Below, piece by piece: positions 23,014 to 62,196 of a DNA stretch of 64,000 bases. The translations under genes were made by a program, and so were the position numbers. Positions within the stretch are counted from its first letter, which is position 1. Each line of letters begins with the position of its first letter. Origin of the DNA: Cacajao melanocephalus (lineage: Eukaryota > Chordata > Mammalia > Primates > Pitheciidae); contig CAUYLG010066210.1 in assembly GCA_963573385.1 (NCBI GenBank), positions 1 through 64,000 of the forward strand. Reading direction: 5' to 3'. The notes below the pieces were generated by a model that had not been told where the DNA came from, ran no database searches, and worked only from the letters and a program-made list of their open reading frames with translations.

Positions 23014-23315
23014 GGCCGAGCACAGTGGTCACACCTGTAATTCCAACACTTTGGGAAGCTGAGGCAGGAGGATCACTTGAGCCCAGGAGTCCAAGATCAG
23101 CCTGGGCAACATAGTGAGACCCTCGTCTCTACAAAAAAAAATTTTTAATTAGCTGGACATGTTGGTGCATGCTTGTAGTCCCAGCTACTCAGGAGGCTGA
23201 GGCAGGAGGATCACTTGAGACCAGGAAATCGGGCTGGGAAGACTGCAGTGGGTGGGAATTGTACTCTACACTGCAGCCTGGGCAACAGAGTGAGACCTTG
23301 TCTTAAAAAAAAACA
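23014..23315 (+). mobile_element. Alu, sense
   Basis: GGCCGAGCACAGTGGTCACACC start and an A-rich tail. Possible CTGAACTT/TTGAACTT flanks. Confidence 0.92.
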
Positions 23316-24559
23316 AAAGAAAGAAATTAATTAATTTGAACTTTATTCTGACAAGAGGCTCTGAAAGATTTTAAGTAGAGTAGTGAGGTGGTCGAGGTGT
23401 GCATTTTTGAAAGATTGCCCTAATCGTGATAGAAAGGGTAGGTTGGTGGTGGATGAAGCTAGAATCAGGAGTACCAGTGCAATAGGCAAGGAAAACAGAC
23501 TAGTAACTAAAATGGTGGCAGTTAAATAAAGAGGAAGATGTGGATGCTGAGTGATTTCAAAGGTAAAATGGAAAGGATGGAGTTATTAGTTAGCTGTGTG
23601 AGTGGAGAGAGAAGGGTCTAGGAAGCCTAGCAGAGCTCTGGATGAATGACGTAGAGAAGACAAAGAGGGACAGCTGGTTTGTAGGGAGAGATACCCTGAG
23701 TTTGAGGTAGCTGCGAAGCATCTGAGTGGAGCTATTTAATAAGCAGTTACATATATGCTGAGAAGGCTCCAGTGATCAAGGAAGAGACTGAAGATCAAGG
23801 AGAGAGCAGGGATCATTGATGAAGGAAGGTGTCCGAGGAGAAAAGAGGGACTGGGCTCCACAGTGCAGTCTAGGGACGGTGACATCTCTTCCTCTGAGGC
23901 TGGAAGATAGGAAATCAGGACAGGCACGTTCAGGGCAAACATGAGCAGTGGCATGGTAAGTTGAGGGAGCTCATGGTTGAGAGTGTCATTCTTTTTTTGT
24001 AGTAGGGGGACGGAAGAGAGAAGTGAAAGTTGGAAATTGCTACAGCTTCTGCCTTCACAGAGTAAAGCTTTGGCTCTCACCATAGGAGATTGCCTGGGGA
24101 CACAGTTTCCTCTCCCGTCTGTGGACTTACCCACGTTCCTCTTTTTTTTCTGCGGTCTGTTTGGTCTCTTGTCCTCTTGACTCTGACCCATGGAATCTCC
24201 TTGAGGCATTGCTCCCTCAATCATTTTTATCTTCTCACACCTTACTTTATAACTCTTCTTTGAACCCTACCCTAGCCTTTAAAAAAACCCTTCCTGCAAC
24301 CTTTTCTTTTCTAAAGTGATCATGGTTCCTCTCTTTTCACTCCCATCACCGCTTCCAGAAGATTGTTACTTGCAGTTTACAAGGTACTTTCATATAGTAT
24401 CCTAAGTAGGTTATCTGAACTCACAGTGTTTCTGATAACTACTTTCCTGTATCTCCAGTCTTCATAACTCTGATTTTTAAAGGCTGTATATTTCATGGGG
24501 GATATATGCCATAATTCACTCTATTTTATGGACAAGTTTTCAGATCCTTACTCCATAGT

Positions 24560-24560
<1 letters not shown>
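23316..24560. other. Old repeat remnants, no gene
   Basis: 23330-23850 resembles old LINE/L2-type sequence. The rest is not recognised. A 162-codon antisense frame (24224-23736) has no homology that I can name and looks like chance. Confidence 0.4.
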
Positions 24561-25078
<518 letters not shown>

Positions 25079-25495
25079 CTCTTGATTTCTTTAATTGTAT
25101 AAATTTAGCAATGCTCTTGTTGGGTGCCCATCTATCTTGCCTCTAGGAAGGTTTTTATTGACTACTACCCTAGCTCTCTACAGGTTACTCCCCTTGCCCA
25201 TACCCCAGCCCCTCTCCCCTATTCTGACCGTGCAGCTCATTGTGAGCAGTGTGCCCACATTGTTGCTGCCCATTAGGTGATGCCATCTGGCCTCCATTCC
25301 CATCGTCACTCCCATTTCTACCAGTGCAGTTCCATAACAGCATCTCTTGCCCTGAGGCCAGACGTCTGGAGCACAGCTGACCAATGGTCATCTCAGCCCC
25401 TCTCACCAGTGCTTTTCTCATTGCCTTGGTAAATGGAGTGTCCTCTAAGCCCTCTTACAGAATATAAGCAGGTGAGTTTCCCAGCCTTATGTAGT

Positions 25496-25815
25496 ACAGT
25501 TATCCCTCGGTATCCACAGGGACTGGTTCCAAGACCCTCAACGTATACCCAAATCTGCAGGTGCTCAAGTTCCTTAAAATGACATACTATTTGCACATAA
25601 CCTACACATACCCTTCCATATGCTTTAAATCATTTCTGGATTACTTATAATACCTAACAGAGCATGAATGCTATGTAAATGGTTATACTATATTTTTAAT
25701 CTGTATTTTTTATTGTTGTTATTTTTACTTATTTATTTTCTAATATTTTTGATCTGCAGTCGGTTGAATCCAAAAATGCAGAACCCACAGACACAGAGAG
25801 TAGACAGTGTGCCCA
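25496..25815. mobile_element. MER2-type DNA transposon remnant
   Basis: Starts TACAGTTATCCCTCGGTATCC and ends in the inverted counterpart GTTGAATCCAAAAATGC...CAGAACCCACAGAC. The internal sequence AAATCATTTCTGGATTACTTATAATACC matches the Tigger-related MER2 family. Non-autonomous and without coding capacity. Confidence 0.82.
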
Positions 25816-26199
25816 TTCTAGCAGGCCTACATTTAGGTGCCAAGCAAAGAAGAAGGAGGGGTTGCTGAGGTGGAAGGAAAACCAGAAGCGTATCGTTGTT
25901 GTTGAGCCAGCACTCCCTTTAAAGTTATCCTTATTTCTTGTTTCCTTTCCTGTAGTGTCCCCTTTTCATAAGGATCATAAAGGAATTTTTTTCCTTAAAG
26001 GTATAGTACAAAAAAAGCTAATTTTTTTTTTCCGCCCTTGCTACATGAAAGAATGCTTCAACTTTTGCTTACATATAATAAACATAACTTTGGGGGTTTT
26101 TTTGCTCAATGATTTTTCATTTCTTATTAGGTTTACAATCAAACGGGTTCAAATTTATGGAGGAAAGATGTCACTTGTGGCAATACTATACCCTCATTG

Positions 26200-28200
<2,001 letters not shown>

Positions 28201-28209
28201 AGATGTCCT

Positions 28210-28400
28210 AGGCCAGCAGTGTGTGGAATCTGGAACCAGATTGCCTTGTTCAAATCTTGCATCTGCCATTTGCTAGGTTTTGGAAGCCTTGAGTAAACAG
28301 TAACATCTCTGGGTCTGTTTTCTCCTCGATAAATAATATCCAGCTCATAGAGATGTTTAGAAAATTAAATGAAGAAGCACAGTTCTAAGGAAATGATTGG
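28210..28400. mobile_element. MIR-like SINE remnant
   Basis: TGTGTGGAATCTGGAACCAGATTGCC...GTTCAAATCTTGCATCTGCC...CTGGGTCTGTTTTCTCCTC follows the MIR core pattern. Confidence 0.65.
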
Positions 28401-28652
28401 CAATAGTAAGCACATGATTTATTTCCTCATCTTTGTGACATCTCACACTGGTCCAGTCCAAGATTACCTAATATTCAGGTTAATTTCACGAACTAGTATA
28501 TTACTCCAGCAACACAAATCCAAAATAGACGAGAAGAAAACTGAACAGCCATTGCTGTGCCTATTGTATAGTTAAAAATAATGACTAAATACCCGGCACT
28601 GTTCTAGGTGACTTATAATTCTGGAATGTCACATAAGAATTTAAAAATTGCT

Positions 28653-28959
<307 letters not shown>

Positions 28960-29332
28960 TTAAACCATGGGAGAGGGTGTGGGCAGACGGGACAAAGATT
29001 TTCCACTGTATATTTTCGTGGTTTTTCCTTTGAACAATGTCCTCTCTAACAAAAAATTGTTTTTTGCTTTTAAATGCCACATAAAGACAGCTTATGTTCC
29101 TTATTTCGCCGTTATGAAGTGGATCGTTATTCAAATAAAGTAACAACCGACGACGCTAATTAATTGGGAGTAAAGGGCTGGGCGGAGCGAACTGCAAACC
29201 GCTGGCGGCTGACCTCCTACTGCGAGGGGAGGCGGACTCTGGCGGGAGCCCTAGGAGAGCCGGCAACCGGCCACGTGACTTCCGGGCGGCCGGCTCTCCC
29301 CCAGCTCTCCCCCAGCTCTCGGCGCTGAGCAG

Positions 29333-29339
29333 CCACGTC
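29333..29339 (-). promoter_or_regulatory. XBP1/UPRE-like core (GACGTGG on the minus strand)
   Basis: CCACGTC on the plus strand is GACGTGG on the minus strand, the core bound by XBP1 at UPR target promoters. It lies about 170 bases upstream of the SSR1 start codon. No full ERSE (CCAAT-N9-CCACG) is present. TRAP subunits are established UPR/XBP1-responsive secretory genes; use of this site is inference. Confidence 0.5.
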
Positions 29340-29425
29340 GGCGGCGTTCCCCGGTCAGGGAGGGGAGAGGCGTGGCGACGACCTGTGCGTAGTACGTGTC
29401 CCGCCCCTCGCCGCCCGGAGCCCGG

Positions 29426-52765
<23,340 letters not shown>

Positions 52766-52974
52766 ATGTTCCTTTGTGCAACAATTCGGTCTTTACTTAA
52801 CCTGCCCTAATGTTTTTCGGCCTGATGGGAATTAGTGCAGAGAAGCCATATCACCATAGAAGGCAACTACTACTTATGTGTGGACTGAGCAATCAGAGTC
52901 TGTGGCGATAATATTGCTGAAAATGCACTGCATTCATTTTTCTAAAGTAACACATTTGGTTTTTTTTTTAAACC

Positions 52975-52980
52975 ATTAAA
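52975..52980 (+). terminator. Candidate proximal SSR1 poly(A) signal (ATTAAA)
   Basis: ATTAAA about 210 bases past the stop, followed within 10-30 bases by the GT-rich run GTGTGTGCGTGTGTATG. This is a good arrangement for a short mRNA isoform. Confidence 0.5.
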
Positions 52981-52985
52981 ATCTA

Positions 52986-53013
52986 TGTGTGTGCGTGTGT
53001 ATGTATGTGAGCA
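52986..53013. repeat. GT-rich short repeat
   Basis: GTGTGTGCGTGTGTATGTATGTG next to the proximal ATTAAA. It could serve as a downstream poly(A) element. Confidence 0.8.
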
Positions 53014-53195
53014 GTTGGTCTTACCAGAATCATTGTTGAACTACCTGAAACAAGCCTTTAGAATACTAAATAGAATGCTGTTATCGCTTCCTTTTTGACA
53101 TTTTCTGATTTTTTTCTTCCCAAAAGTCAGTTAATATTTGCCTACTATGATTATCGATGTCCTGTCTTGAACAGTTTTAAAGAAAACAGTTTTTG

Positions 53196-53325
53196 GGCCA
53201 GGCGCGGTGGCTCACGCCTGTAATCCTAGCACTTTGGGAGGCTGAGGTGGGTGGATCACCTGAGGTCAGGAGTTCAGGATCAGCCTGGCCATCATGGTGA
53301 AACCCCATCTTTGGGGAAAAAAAAA
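53196..53325 (+). mobile_element. Alu left arm only, sense, with A-tail and target-site duplication
   Basis: An S-type left arm ends at CCCATCTTTGGGG and goes straight into an A-tail. AAAGAAAACAGTTTTTGG (about 53179-53195) and AAAGAAAACAATTTTTGG (after the tail) flank it, so the half element was inserted as such. Confidence 0.9.
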
Positions 53326-53329
53326 AGAA

Positions 53330-56112
53330 AACAATTTTTGGAATAGCTCAAATTTCAATTGATGGCACAAATTAGCATTTTGTTATTGCTGTATTACAAT
53401 TAGTATTCTAAAGGCAGAAGCAGACGTAGCTGCTTTTTAGCAATAGAATTGGTATTTTGCTGCTGTTTACTATAATGCGCACCTTCAGAAAACTTCCCAG
53501 TGGATTCAAGGAATTTGGGGATCTCTCTGGCAACAAATTGTGAAACATGAAATTTCTGATGACTTTAATATATGAAACCTAATCCTACCCTCCCCCCCGT
53601 TTTTTTTTTTTTTTAAACAAAAACTAGTACATTTGTGCAAATTGTGTTGCATTGTCCATTGTTGCTCTAGTTCTGACCCAGAGATAGCTCTGGCATGATT
53701 TTAGACCTACTTAGTTATATGTGGGATTCTTTGTTTTGTTTTGAGAGAGAATTTTTCTCTCCTTAAGAAGCATCCTTTTTAAAGAAAAGTTGCCTTGGTC
53801 CACAGACTAAGCAGAAAATCAAGTTATCAGGACAGAGATACTTTCCAGTTACTCCTAATTAGTGAAGAAAGTGAGTTGGATATTTTTAAAGCAGTTAACT
53901 AATTCTTACCTAATTTGGGAGTTTTGCTTGTTGATACAACCTTTTCAGTTAATCTGAAAAATTCCAAAAATTGTTCTTAAGTGCTTAAGACTACAACCAA
54001 AATTAAATTGTACTTCATAAAATCCTCTTACAGAGTTACTCTTGCCCTAGATTGTAAATTAAGCTTGGTGTTATTGTCAGACTGGATGGAGGGTGAGGTA
54101 AAACAGTATAACCATTAAGAGGCTCTCCCCCTCTTGTCTTTAAGCCGTATTCTCCCACGTGTTTTATAAGAAAATGTTAAGTCAAATTTTAGTGGCTCTT
54201 TAATTCCTGACCTGTTTTCATTCTCATTTTCAGTATAACCTCCCCACACTCATGCCTACACAGACAAAAAACAAAACGAAATACACAAAGAAAAAATGTC
54301 TTTCCAAAAGTTTAAGTATTTAAACATCTGAGCCAAAGCCGATAACAATAGAATAGAAGATATTGTATAATTGTTAATCACTTTGCAGATAGGGGCTATG
54401 ATGTCAAATTGCCTATATTGGCATTGCTGGATTATAAACTCTATATCTGTACTATAAAGTGTTTGAGTTTTTAATTGGACTGTTATGATCAGTAGTTTAT
54501 TTTTAAAAAGCTCTATGAGCTCTAAGTAACTGCATGGTTTTGTTTAATGTAATATAGGAGACCCTTCACATTCCCAGGGAATATATTCCACAACATTTTT
54601 GTGAATATCTAAATTTGTGAAACTACTAGAGCATGATGCAGTAAGGTGTAATTACAGAATTTACAAAATGAAAATGGTCTCTAGAGAGTTTTATGGAATA
54701 CCTGGTAATAACATAGGCAGTTGCAAAACCACACTGAGTTACAACTGCCAGCCCTCCTCATTCCTAAATAACTTGCCTTACATACCAGCCCTCCTACTTC
54801 TGAAGTTCAAATTAGTGCCTCGGAAATGTAGAATTTATTATTTGTCATGTTTTATTTTTTTTTTAGCATAGATTGAGAACAGTTGAACTCTTAAATCCTC
54901 AGATGCCAGGGGTCTACTATAGCATCAGTAAGTATTTAGCAGAAACTAACTCCATAATGAATGGAATTCAATTCCACACATGGTTTGTTCAAGCACACTT
55001 AAAAAGTAGCCTATTTTTTTAATGTCTTTAAAAAATGTAAATATTTGGATGAAATTTTTCTTTGTTTTGATATATTCATTTGCTACACCAACTATGTTTT
55101 CAGAATTCATCTTTTGAACAACTTGGTTTCAGAATATGTAAAATGACTTTAAGGATCTTGTGTATCAAACCTGTCACCTAGATGTGTGAGAATAATGTGT
55201 TCATAAAGCATGGATCTTGCGTTGGTTGTATAGCTTCCTCATTTACTTCATGGTCTTACATAGCTGGTGACTTTCAGGGCTAATCCTGCCCTCTGAAGCA
55301 TTGTCCCAGGAGAGGAAAAGGGAAATGGGACCTCAGAAATAGAAGCCTCAGGGAAGGAGTAAAGTAGAAATCAGAAGAAAATAAGCTTCACTTGATATTA
55401 ATAAGGTTTTCAATTTTAAGTAACTTCAGAAAACGTGATTTTGATAGGAGGAAAGGGCAAATTTAGACCTTAAAAAAATATTGAAGAGCTACTATCTTAA
55501 AAGTACATTTGTAGCACACAGTATCATGGCTGTGTTGGGGAGAAGTAAATGGTGGTGATGTAACACTGCAGCCTTTATGAATTAATGGCGTATTATTTTT
55601 GAGGTACAGTAGATAAATATAATAATAGGCGAGCCTCATAAATAGCATTCATCTTGTAGTACAATGATACCAGTACCCTTGATATGAATGAAAATTGACT
55701 TGGTTTGTGCATTTGAATAATAATTTTTAAAAACTCAGTGACACATAGCATACCTTGCCAAGACTAGACCCTTTATTTTTGTTCCAAAATTAGATGTTAG
55801 CTTAAATTTAAAAACATTTTCGGGTATACTTAAGTACTTCTGCAGTACTTTTTTTTTTTCATATATAGAACAGTTGGAACATACAGTCTTCACTTTTTGG
55901 ATGGCATCATTTTATAGCTGTAGAAGTAAAATCAGTGTTTGCCCCAATTTTCTTAAGTAAAACTCTACTTTGAACTCTTACCACCAACTTAGTAAAGAAC
56001 AGCTTAACACAGAAACAGGATTCTTATGAATATAAGTGGAATATTAGGTTTCATTGTTAAGTTAATCTGTATATCTATAAGATCATCCTTAGAGGATTAT
56101 TACTATTATTAT
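53330..56112 (+). other. SSR1 3'UTR, unique-looking
   Basis: No recognised repeat except a possible Tigger-like piece at about 54555-54920 (ATATTCCACAACATTTTTGTG). No open frame of note. Confidence 0.45.
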
Positions 56113-56113
56113 T

Positions 56114-56399
<286 letters not shown>

Positions 56400-56689
56400 C
56401 CATTAGAGCATATTTGAGGAGGAAGAACAACAGCACCTTGCATCCAACTTGCAGTCACATCTAAATAATTTCTTTAGGATGCTTATGAATGTTACTAATT
56501 GATTTTACATGAATTTTAGGCCCTTTTCATTTATATAAAAACCCAGGCTTTCATATTAATTATATCATCTGAAGTTCTAAGGTTTTTCTCTTTTTAGATT
56601 TTGAAATGATTTAGGGATGTAGCTCTTAGGTTTGGGTACCACTTAGCTGCTTTTTAAGGAAGTGGGAGGGGAAATCATTTATTAAACAT

Positions 56690-56860
56690 CGGTCATGTGC
56701 TGTGTTCCGTTGGTTTTCTAGTCATCTCATACACCTTTACAACAGCTCAGTGGAGGAAGGTGATACTGTTCCCATTTTGTAGATGGAATAGACAAAACCT
56801 GAATTTAAGTAGCTTGCTCAAAGTTGCATATTGAATATGGAAAGTTCAAATAATCTCAGT
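56690..56860 (+). mobile_element. MIR SINE
   Basis: ATTAAACATCGGTCATGTGCTGTGTTCC...CATACACCTTTACAACAGC...CCCATTTTGTAGATGG...AGCTTGCTCAAAGTTGC follows the MIR consensus. Confidence 0.75.
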
Positions 56861-57115
56861 AATGAATATGCCATTTATACTTGCTATCCTATATCTATGA
56901 TAATTCAGCTACCCACAATACCCTTTTAAATTTCTATTAGTGACATGTCTTTAAATGTCTCCTTGATGAACAAAGTCGTGGTCTTAAACATTTTAATAGG
57001 TTGATTGGATTTTCAAGATGTAAAGGATTGAAAGATCTATCTTCATGTTAAAGGTGAGAGGGACGTATCTGCTCCTGGGTTATACAACCAGATATTCCAA
57101 AAAAAGCCAGGGTAA

Positions 57116-57425
<310 letters not shown>

Positions 57426-57435
57426 ACAGGGTAAG

Positions 57436-57495
57436 TCTTCTCTCTGGTCTGTTATATTATGGATTTCTTCTCTCTGGTCTGTTATATTATGGATT
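57436..57495. repeat. Perfect 2 x 30-bp tandem duplication
   Basis: The 30-bp unit starting TCTTCTCTCTGGTCTGTT occurs at 57436-57465 and again, identically, at 57466-57495. Confidence 0.93.
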
Positions 57496-57879
57496 TTGCC
57501 TAATAGGCACAGTGAGGCATGAAAAAAGTCAGTATACCTGTAGAAAGGATATTACAGGTATACTGGAGACTTTAAAGTCTCCAAATTGCAGTCAAAGACG
57601 TTTTGACTTTTTTTGTTCCTCTGCTGTCCCTTATGTAGACTTCTGTCAGTACCCACGGCAGCCTGTCTGTCACCTTGTTGACATATCTCCCTCTGTGAGC
57701 TCTGTGTCTGGCTTGTTTTCCATCCCCAGCTTCTAGTTCACAATTATGTAGAACCCTATTACTGTTTGAAAAAGGAACAAGAAAATGTGGGCCAGTTTCA
57801 TTTGCCATTCTTCCACATGAATTAGTATGGTTCATAAGTATTCCTGGTGATGAGCTAGTACAATTGGCAATTCTGTGAG

Positions 57880-58065
57880 GTTGAACAAAGGGATGGTACA
57901 GTGTGCTAGCATGGGAATTAGACTCTGGGTCTTGACAGTGCCCTGGCCACTAGCCAAAGGCAGCTCATCCTTGGGAGTCTCAGTGCCCTCTTTTGTGAAT
58001 TGAGAGATGCTTGAAGTGTCAGCCCTAAATAGTCTGATTCTGTGACCTATAAACCCTTACTTAAT
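57880..58065. mobile_element. MIR-like SINE remnant
   Basis: GTGCTAGCATGGGAATTAGACTC...GACAGTGCCCTGGCCACTAGCC...GTCTCAGTGCCCTCTTTTGTG resembles MIR order. Confidence 0.5.
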
Positions 58066-58124
58066 TCAGTGTTATTAAATGTAAATGATTCTTCCTTTAA
58101 ACATAGTGGAGAAGAAAAGGAAGC

Positions 58125-58320
58125 GCTCATGTCAGGGTGCCTGGGTTTGAATCCCAGATCCCCTCTTAGTTGGAGGCAAGTTGTATGATGCTTCAGGTTT
58201 TGGTGCCTGCCTCCTAAGGTTGTTAGGAGTTACTGTGTGTAGCTGCTTAGAACATTGCCTGGTTCTCAGTAAGCCGTGTGAGTGACGGCTCTCATTTTCA
58301 CTGTAAGGCACTGTATTGTA
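58125..58320. mobile_element. MIR-like SINE remnant
   Basis: CTGGGTTTGAATCCCAGATCC...CCTAAGGTTGTTAGGAG...GAACATTGCCTGGTTCTCAGTAAG matches the MIR core and tail pattern. Confidence 0.7.
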
Positions 58321-59155
58321 ATAACATCCCATGAAGCATGGGGCAGGGAGGAGTATATGGTACCTTACGGACTTTGATGTGGTACGGTAGTAGTTAAATT
58401 CTGAATATGTAAGCTAAATAGTGTTCTTTTTTTAATTAAAGGATAAAAATTTCAAGATGGGCATGTAATGTGGCTAGCACTGGATTTAATGATGAACCAG
58501 AGTAATAAGGCTGGCAAGGGGAGTTTTTGTTCTGTGATAAATCTCTTATACCTGCACATCCAGTTCTTTTTTAGAACATGTTTGAAGAGGCTCCATATGT
58601 TCCAGTGAAGCTGTTGGTGTTCATGCTAGTTTTGAAAATGATCTCAGAATTTATTTCAGCATCAGACTGAACCACTCAAAGAAAAGCAGTCTATTTCTGA
58701 ACAATTTTTTCAGAAACCATATTGGTCTGATCACCCAACATTTGTAGAAACAGGTGCTTAAGGTCTAAAGGCATTTTAGAAAGGAGAATGAGAAATACCG
58801 TAATCAAGAGCAGTGTTCAGATTGAGTACCTCAAGCATCTGCTCTCTGCTCTTCCATATGCATCCTCATTTCATCTTCACAGCTGCCCCAGGTAACTTTG
58901 TTATCTGTAGTGAAACAGCCTCAAGGAATGCAGAGGCACCCACTCCTTGGATTTGGTCTGTTGCTGTTTCCAGCTGGGCTGGAATAAGGTATAAGAACCC
59001 TTCAGCAGGGAGCACATTCTCAGTAATGCACAGAGTGCACTCACCTGGGTTCTAGTTGCAACGCTTAGGATTTGCTTGATATTTTATATTCTCTGAGGCG
59101 TTGCTTGTATTCTTTTCTGCTGTCACAGTCCAGAGTCGAGCTACATTTATAGAGA

Positions 59156-59460
59156 CTAGGCAGAGCACAGTGGCTCACTCCTGTAATCCCAGCACTTTGG
59201 GAGGCCACGGCAGGCGGATCACTTCAGGTCAGGAGTTCAAGACCAGCCTGGCCAACATGGTGAAACCCCATCTCTATTAAAAAATACAAAAAAATTGCCG
59301 GGCATGGTAGCACATGTCTATAATCCCAGCTGCTCGGGAGGCTGAGGCACAAGAATCACTTGAACCCAGGAAGTGGAGGTTGCAGTGAACTGAGATCACG
59401 CCACTGCACACCAGCCTGGGTGACTGACTGAGACTGTCTCAAAAAATAAATATATAAATA
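59156..59460 (+). mobile_element. Alu, sense (SSR1 3'UTR)
   Basis: CTAGGCAGAGCACAGTGGCTCAC to AAAAAATAAATATATAAATAAG. Confidence 0.93.
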
Positions 59461-59464
59461 AGTA

Positions 59465-61610
59465 AAAGCTATTAACAATTTGAAAAAAACTAAGTAAAGA
59501 CTGTCTGGATAATGGCTCTCCTAAAAGGACCCGTTGCCATCATCCACAGTGGAAGATTCAAAGCAGTGGTTCCTCAGTACGCATGAGAACCAGATTTCAT
59601 CCCCTTCAGTTCTCCAGAGCAGTAGAGTGAATGCATCTTAACGCCTTGCATTTGATATGTCATCCAGTTCATAATTAAGTTGCCTTCTCCTGACTAAAAC
59701 AAACATAATGATTACGTATTTTTCTCATTTGGCCCTACACACTGCTGGCCCTCTGGCCCTCCAACTGTGGGAATCAGATCTAGAAGCAGGCTGAGCCTGC
59801 AGACACGCAGTGGCCAAAGGGTCACTCTTAAGTGTTTTATCTCAACTCATTAATTGAAGTCCACTCGAATAGCATACTTGTGGTTTATGCTGAAGCCCCT
59901 GCCTAGAAGTAATCATTTCAGGACCCACCAGTAAGCATCTGTGACCCATTCCTTGGCACACAGGCTTTCTGACTGATGGCCTCCTGGATCTGGTTTCAAG
60001 GGATAACCCTGTCTGGGTGCATCCATGGTCTTTGTACAGCATGGACTTTGCTGTGCCTCTTGTGGTCTACATGAGGGGCTCAGAGCTGAGTCCAGACTGC
60101 TTCATGGCCTCCAGCTCCTGTCCCTTCCAGTCTTGAGAGACTTTTTCTGTCCAGATGTAAACCTTTCTTTCCTGCCATTCTCTCAGTGTCTGGCTGCTTT
60201 TCTCTTCTGCCCGTCTTCATGGACATCTTCCTGGCTTCCATCTCTGTGTGGTTCTCCTGCCTCACTCGCTGCCTTCCTGTTGTGTTGTTTTTCCCCTTTG
60301 TCAAAATATCTCCTGTATTCTTGGCTTCCCTTTCTTTGCCAGGCTTTCAGGCTTTCCTTTAGCTTTCTTTCTAACATGGCTTCTGCCCACAAAAGCCTGC
60401 TCTGTCAGGATCTCATGGGTCCCCGCTTGCCAAAACCTTCTTCAGTCTCAATTCCTGGTCTCAACTTGTGTGTTTAACCTATTGACCACCACTCCCCAAA
60501 TTCACCTTTGTTTCTTTGACTCTGCTGCTCACTCCTTTTCTGTTGAGGACTCTGTTGACTAACAAACACCAGCCTCACTCCGGCTCACCGCCCTGCTGTC
60601 AGTACCAGCCTTCCGAGAGCTGCCACTGCTCATGGCTTCATCTGTTAACTGTCGATGACTTCAGTCCTGATTTTTAGACCTAAATCGTTTCCTTAACGTC
60701 CTTCTAACTTCCTAGGACTTATTTTCACTTACAATGTTTACTGTAACGCCAAAAAAACAAATCACAGGTGCGTGTTTCTCTCCATCAGTCTCCCCAGTCT
60801 AACTTTTTGTCGTTCAACATGACTTGTTTACCCAACCTGAAATTGCATAGAGCCCCAAGTATTGCGTTTTGCACATAGGTATTTAATAAGTGACTTCCAA
60901 TTTTAGCTCTGCTGTAAATAAAACGAGATTTCAGTTCTCTTCACTTTGAAATCAAACAACTCAGAACGTTGAAGAAATCTGTATCTAGTTGGGGCAAAAT
61001 ACTTCTGGCTTAAAATACTTCTGTTTATATTTTGTGATTAAGTGCAGGAGGTCTTGTGTTTTCTATTTGAATTCTAGTGCTTGCAAACTCAGGGTGATTT
61101 CTGTCAGTGTATTTTAGGTTTGTTTCTTAGGAAACTTCTGCACAGTGTGAGGTTCTATCTGATGATTGCGTCTGAAAATGTTATTTAGCTATCTTTTGAG
61201 ACTATGTAATGAAAGTGGGGTAATGAATCCTTAAAATTCTTTTCGCGGCTTTGAGAAACGTTTCTGTGATTTGACTATCACAGTTCTGAAATGTGGTAAA
61301 GCCGAGATAGAAATGAGCACTTTCTTTCTTGGTTGTTCTTAATGGTCTAACCTTCTACTTGAACTAGTCTGCTGTCCTGTCAAATGCATCTTTTTATTTA
61401 CATGTCCCTTAAATTAAAGCTGATCTTGAAAGTATTTGTGCAACATGAAATGTTTCCTGAAGTAACAGTGCGTATTCCTGCTTGGTCTCAAGACGCACAA
61501 GGAATACAAAATACAGGCAAATTATATCTATCTATCTATATATATCTCTCTATATATATATCTCTCACAGTTTTGGTCAGAATTTCCTCCTGGAAATTAT
61601 TTAAAAGTTC
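59465..61610 (+). other. SSR1 3'UTR, mostly unrecognised
   Basis: 59550-59680 may be a MER5-like hAT remnant. A 150-codon open frame at 60025-60477 is C/L/S-rich, pyrimidine-driven and unsupported. A TCTA/TATA-type repeat lies at 61525-61567. Confidence 0.4.
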
Positions 61611-61611
61611 A

Positions 61612-61688
61612 CACATTTTTAGACATTTCAGACGAGATCGAGCGCATTCAGGGTGTTATGGCCGCAGACCACATTTTTAGACATTTCA
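61612..61688 (-). pseudogene. 5S rRNA 5' fragment (39 nt) flanked by a 19-bp direct repeat
   Basis: 61631-61669, read on the minus strand, begins GTCTGCGGCCATAACACCCT and matches nucleotides 1-39 of 5S rRNA (GTCTACGGCCATACCACCCT...) with about four differences. CACATTTTTAGACATTTCA stands on both sides (61612-61630 and 61670-61688), a perfect 19-bp target-site duplication. There is no A-tail. Confidence 0.88.
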
Positions 61689-61849
61689 AATAACAAAGTA
61701 ATGTTTTAGAATAAAGGTGATTTAAGATGAGTTTTACAGGTGGGCTGTCAGCTAGTTGGTTTTTCAGCTGATGATCATAAAGACACTCCCCCACACACAG
61801 GCATGAGTGAGAAAGATCCGCCACACACCCACCCCTACTCACATACTGA

Positions 61850-62196
<347 letters not shown>

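Noticed and set aside
23736..24224. 162-codon minus-strand open frame
   Set aside because: No homology that I recognise, low-complexity lysine/serine stretches, no splice or promoter context.
60025..60477. 150-codon plus-strand open frame in the SSR1 3'UTR
   Set aside because: Pyrimidine-rich composition gives a leucine/serine/cysteine-rich chance frame deep in a 3'UTR.
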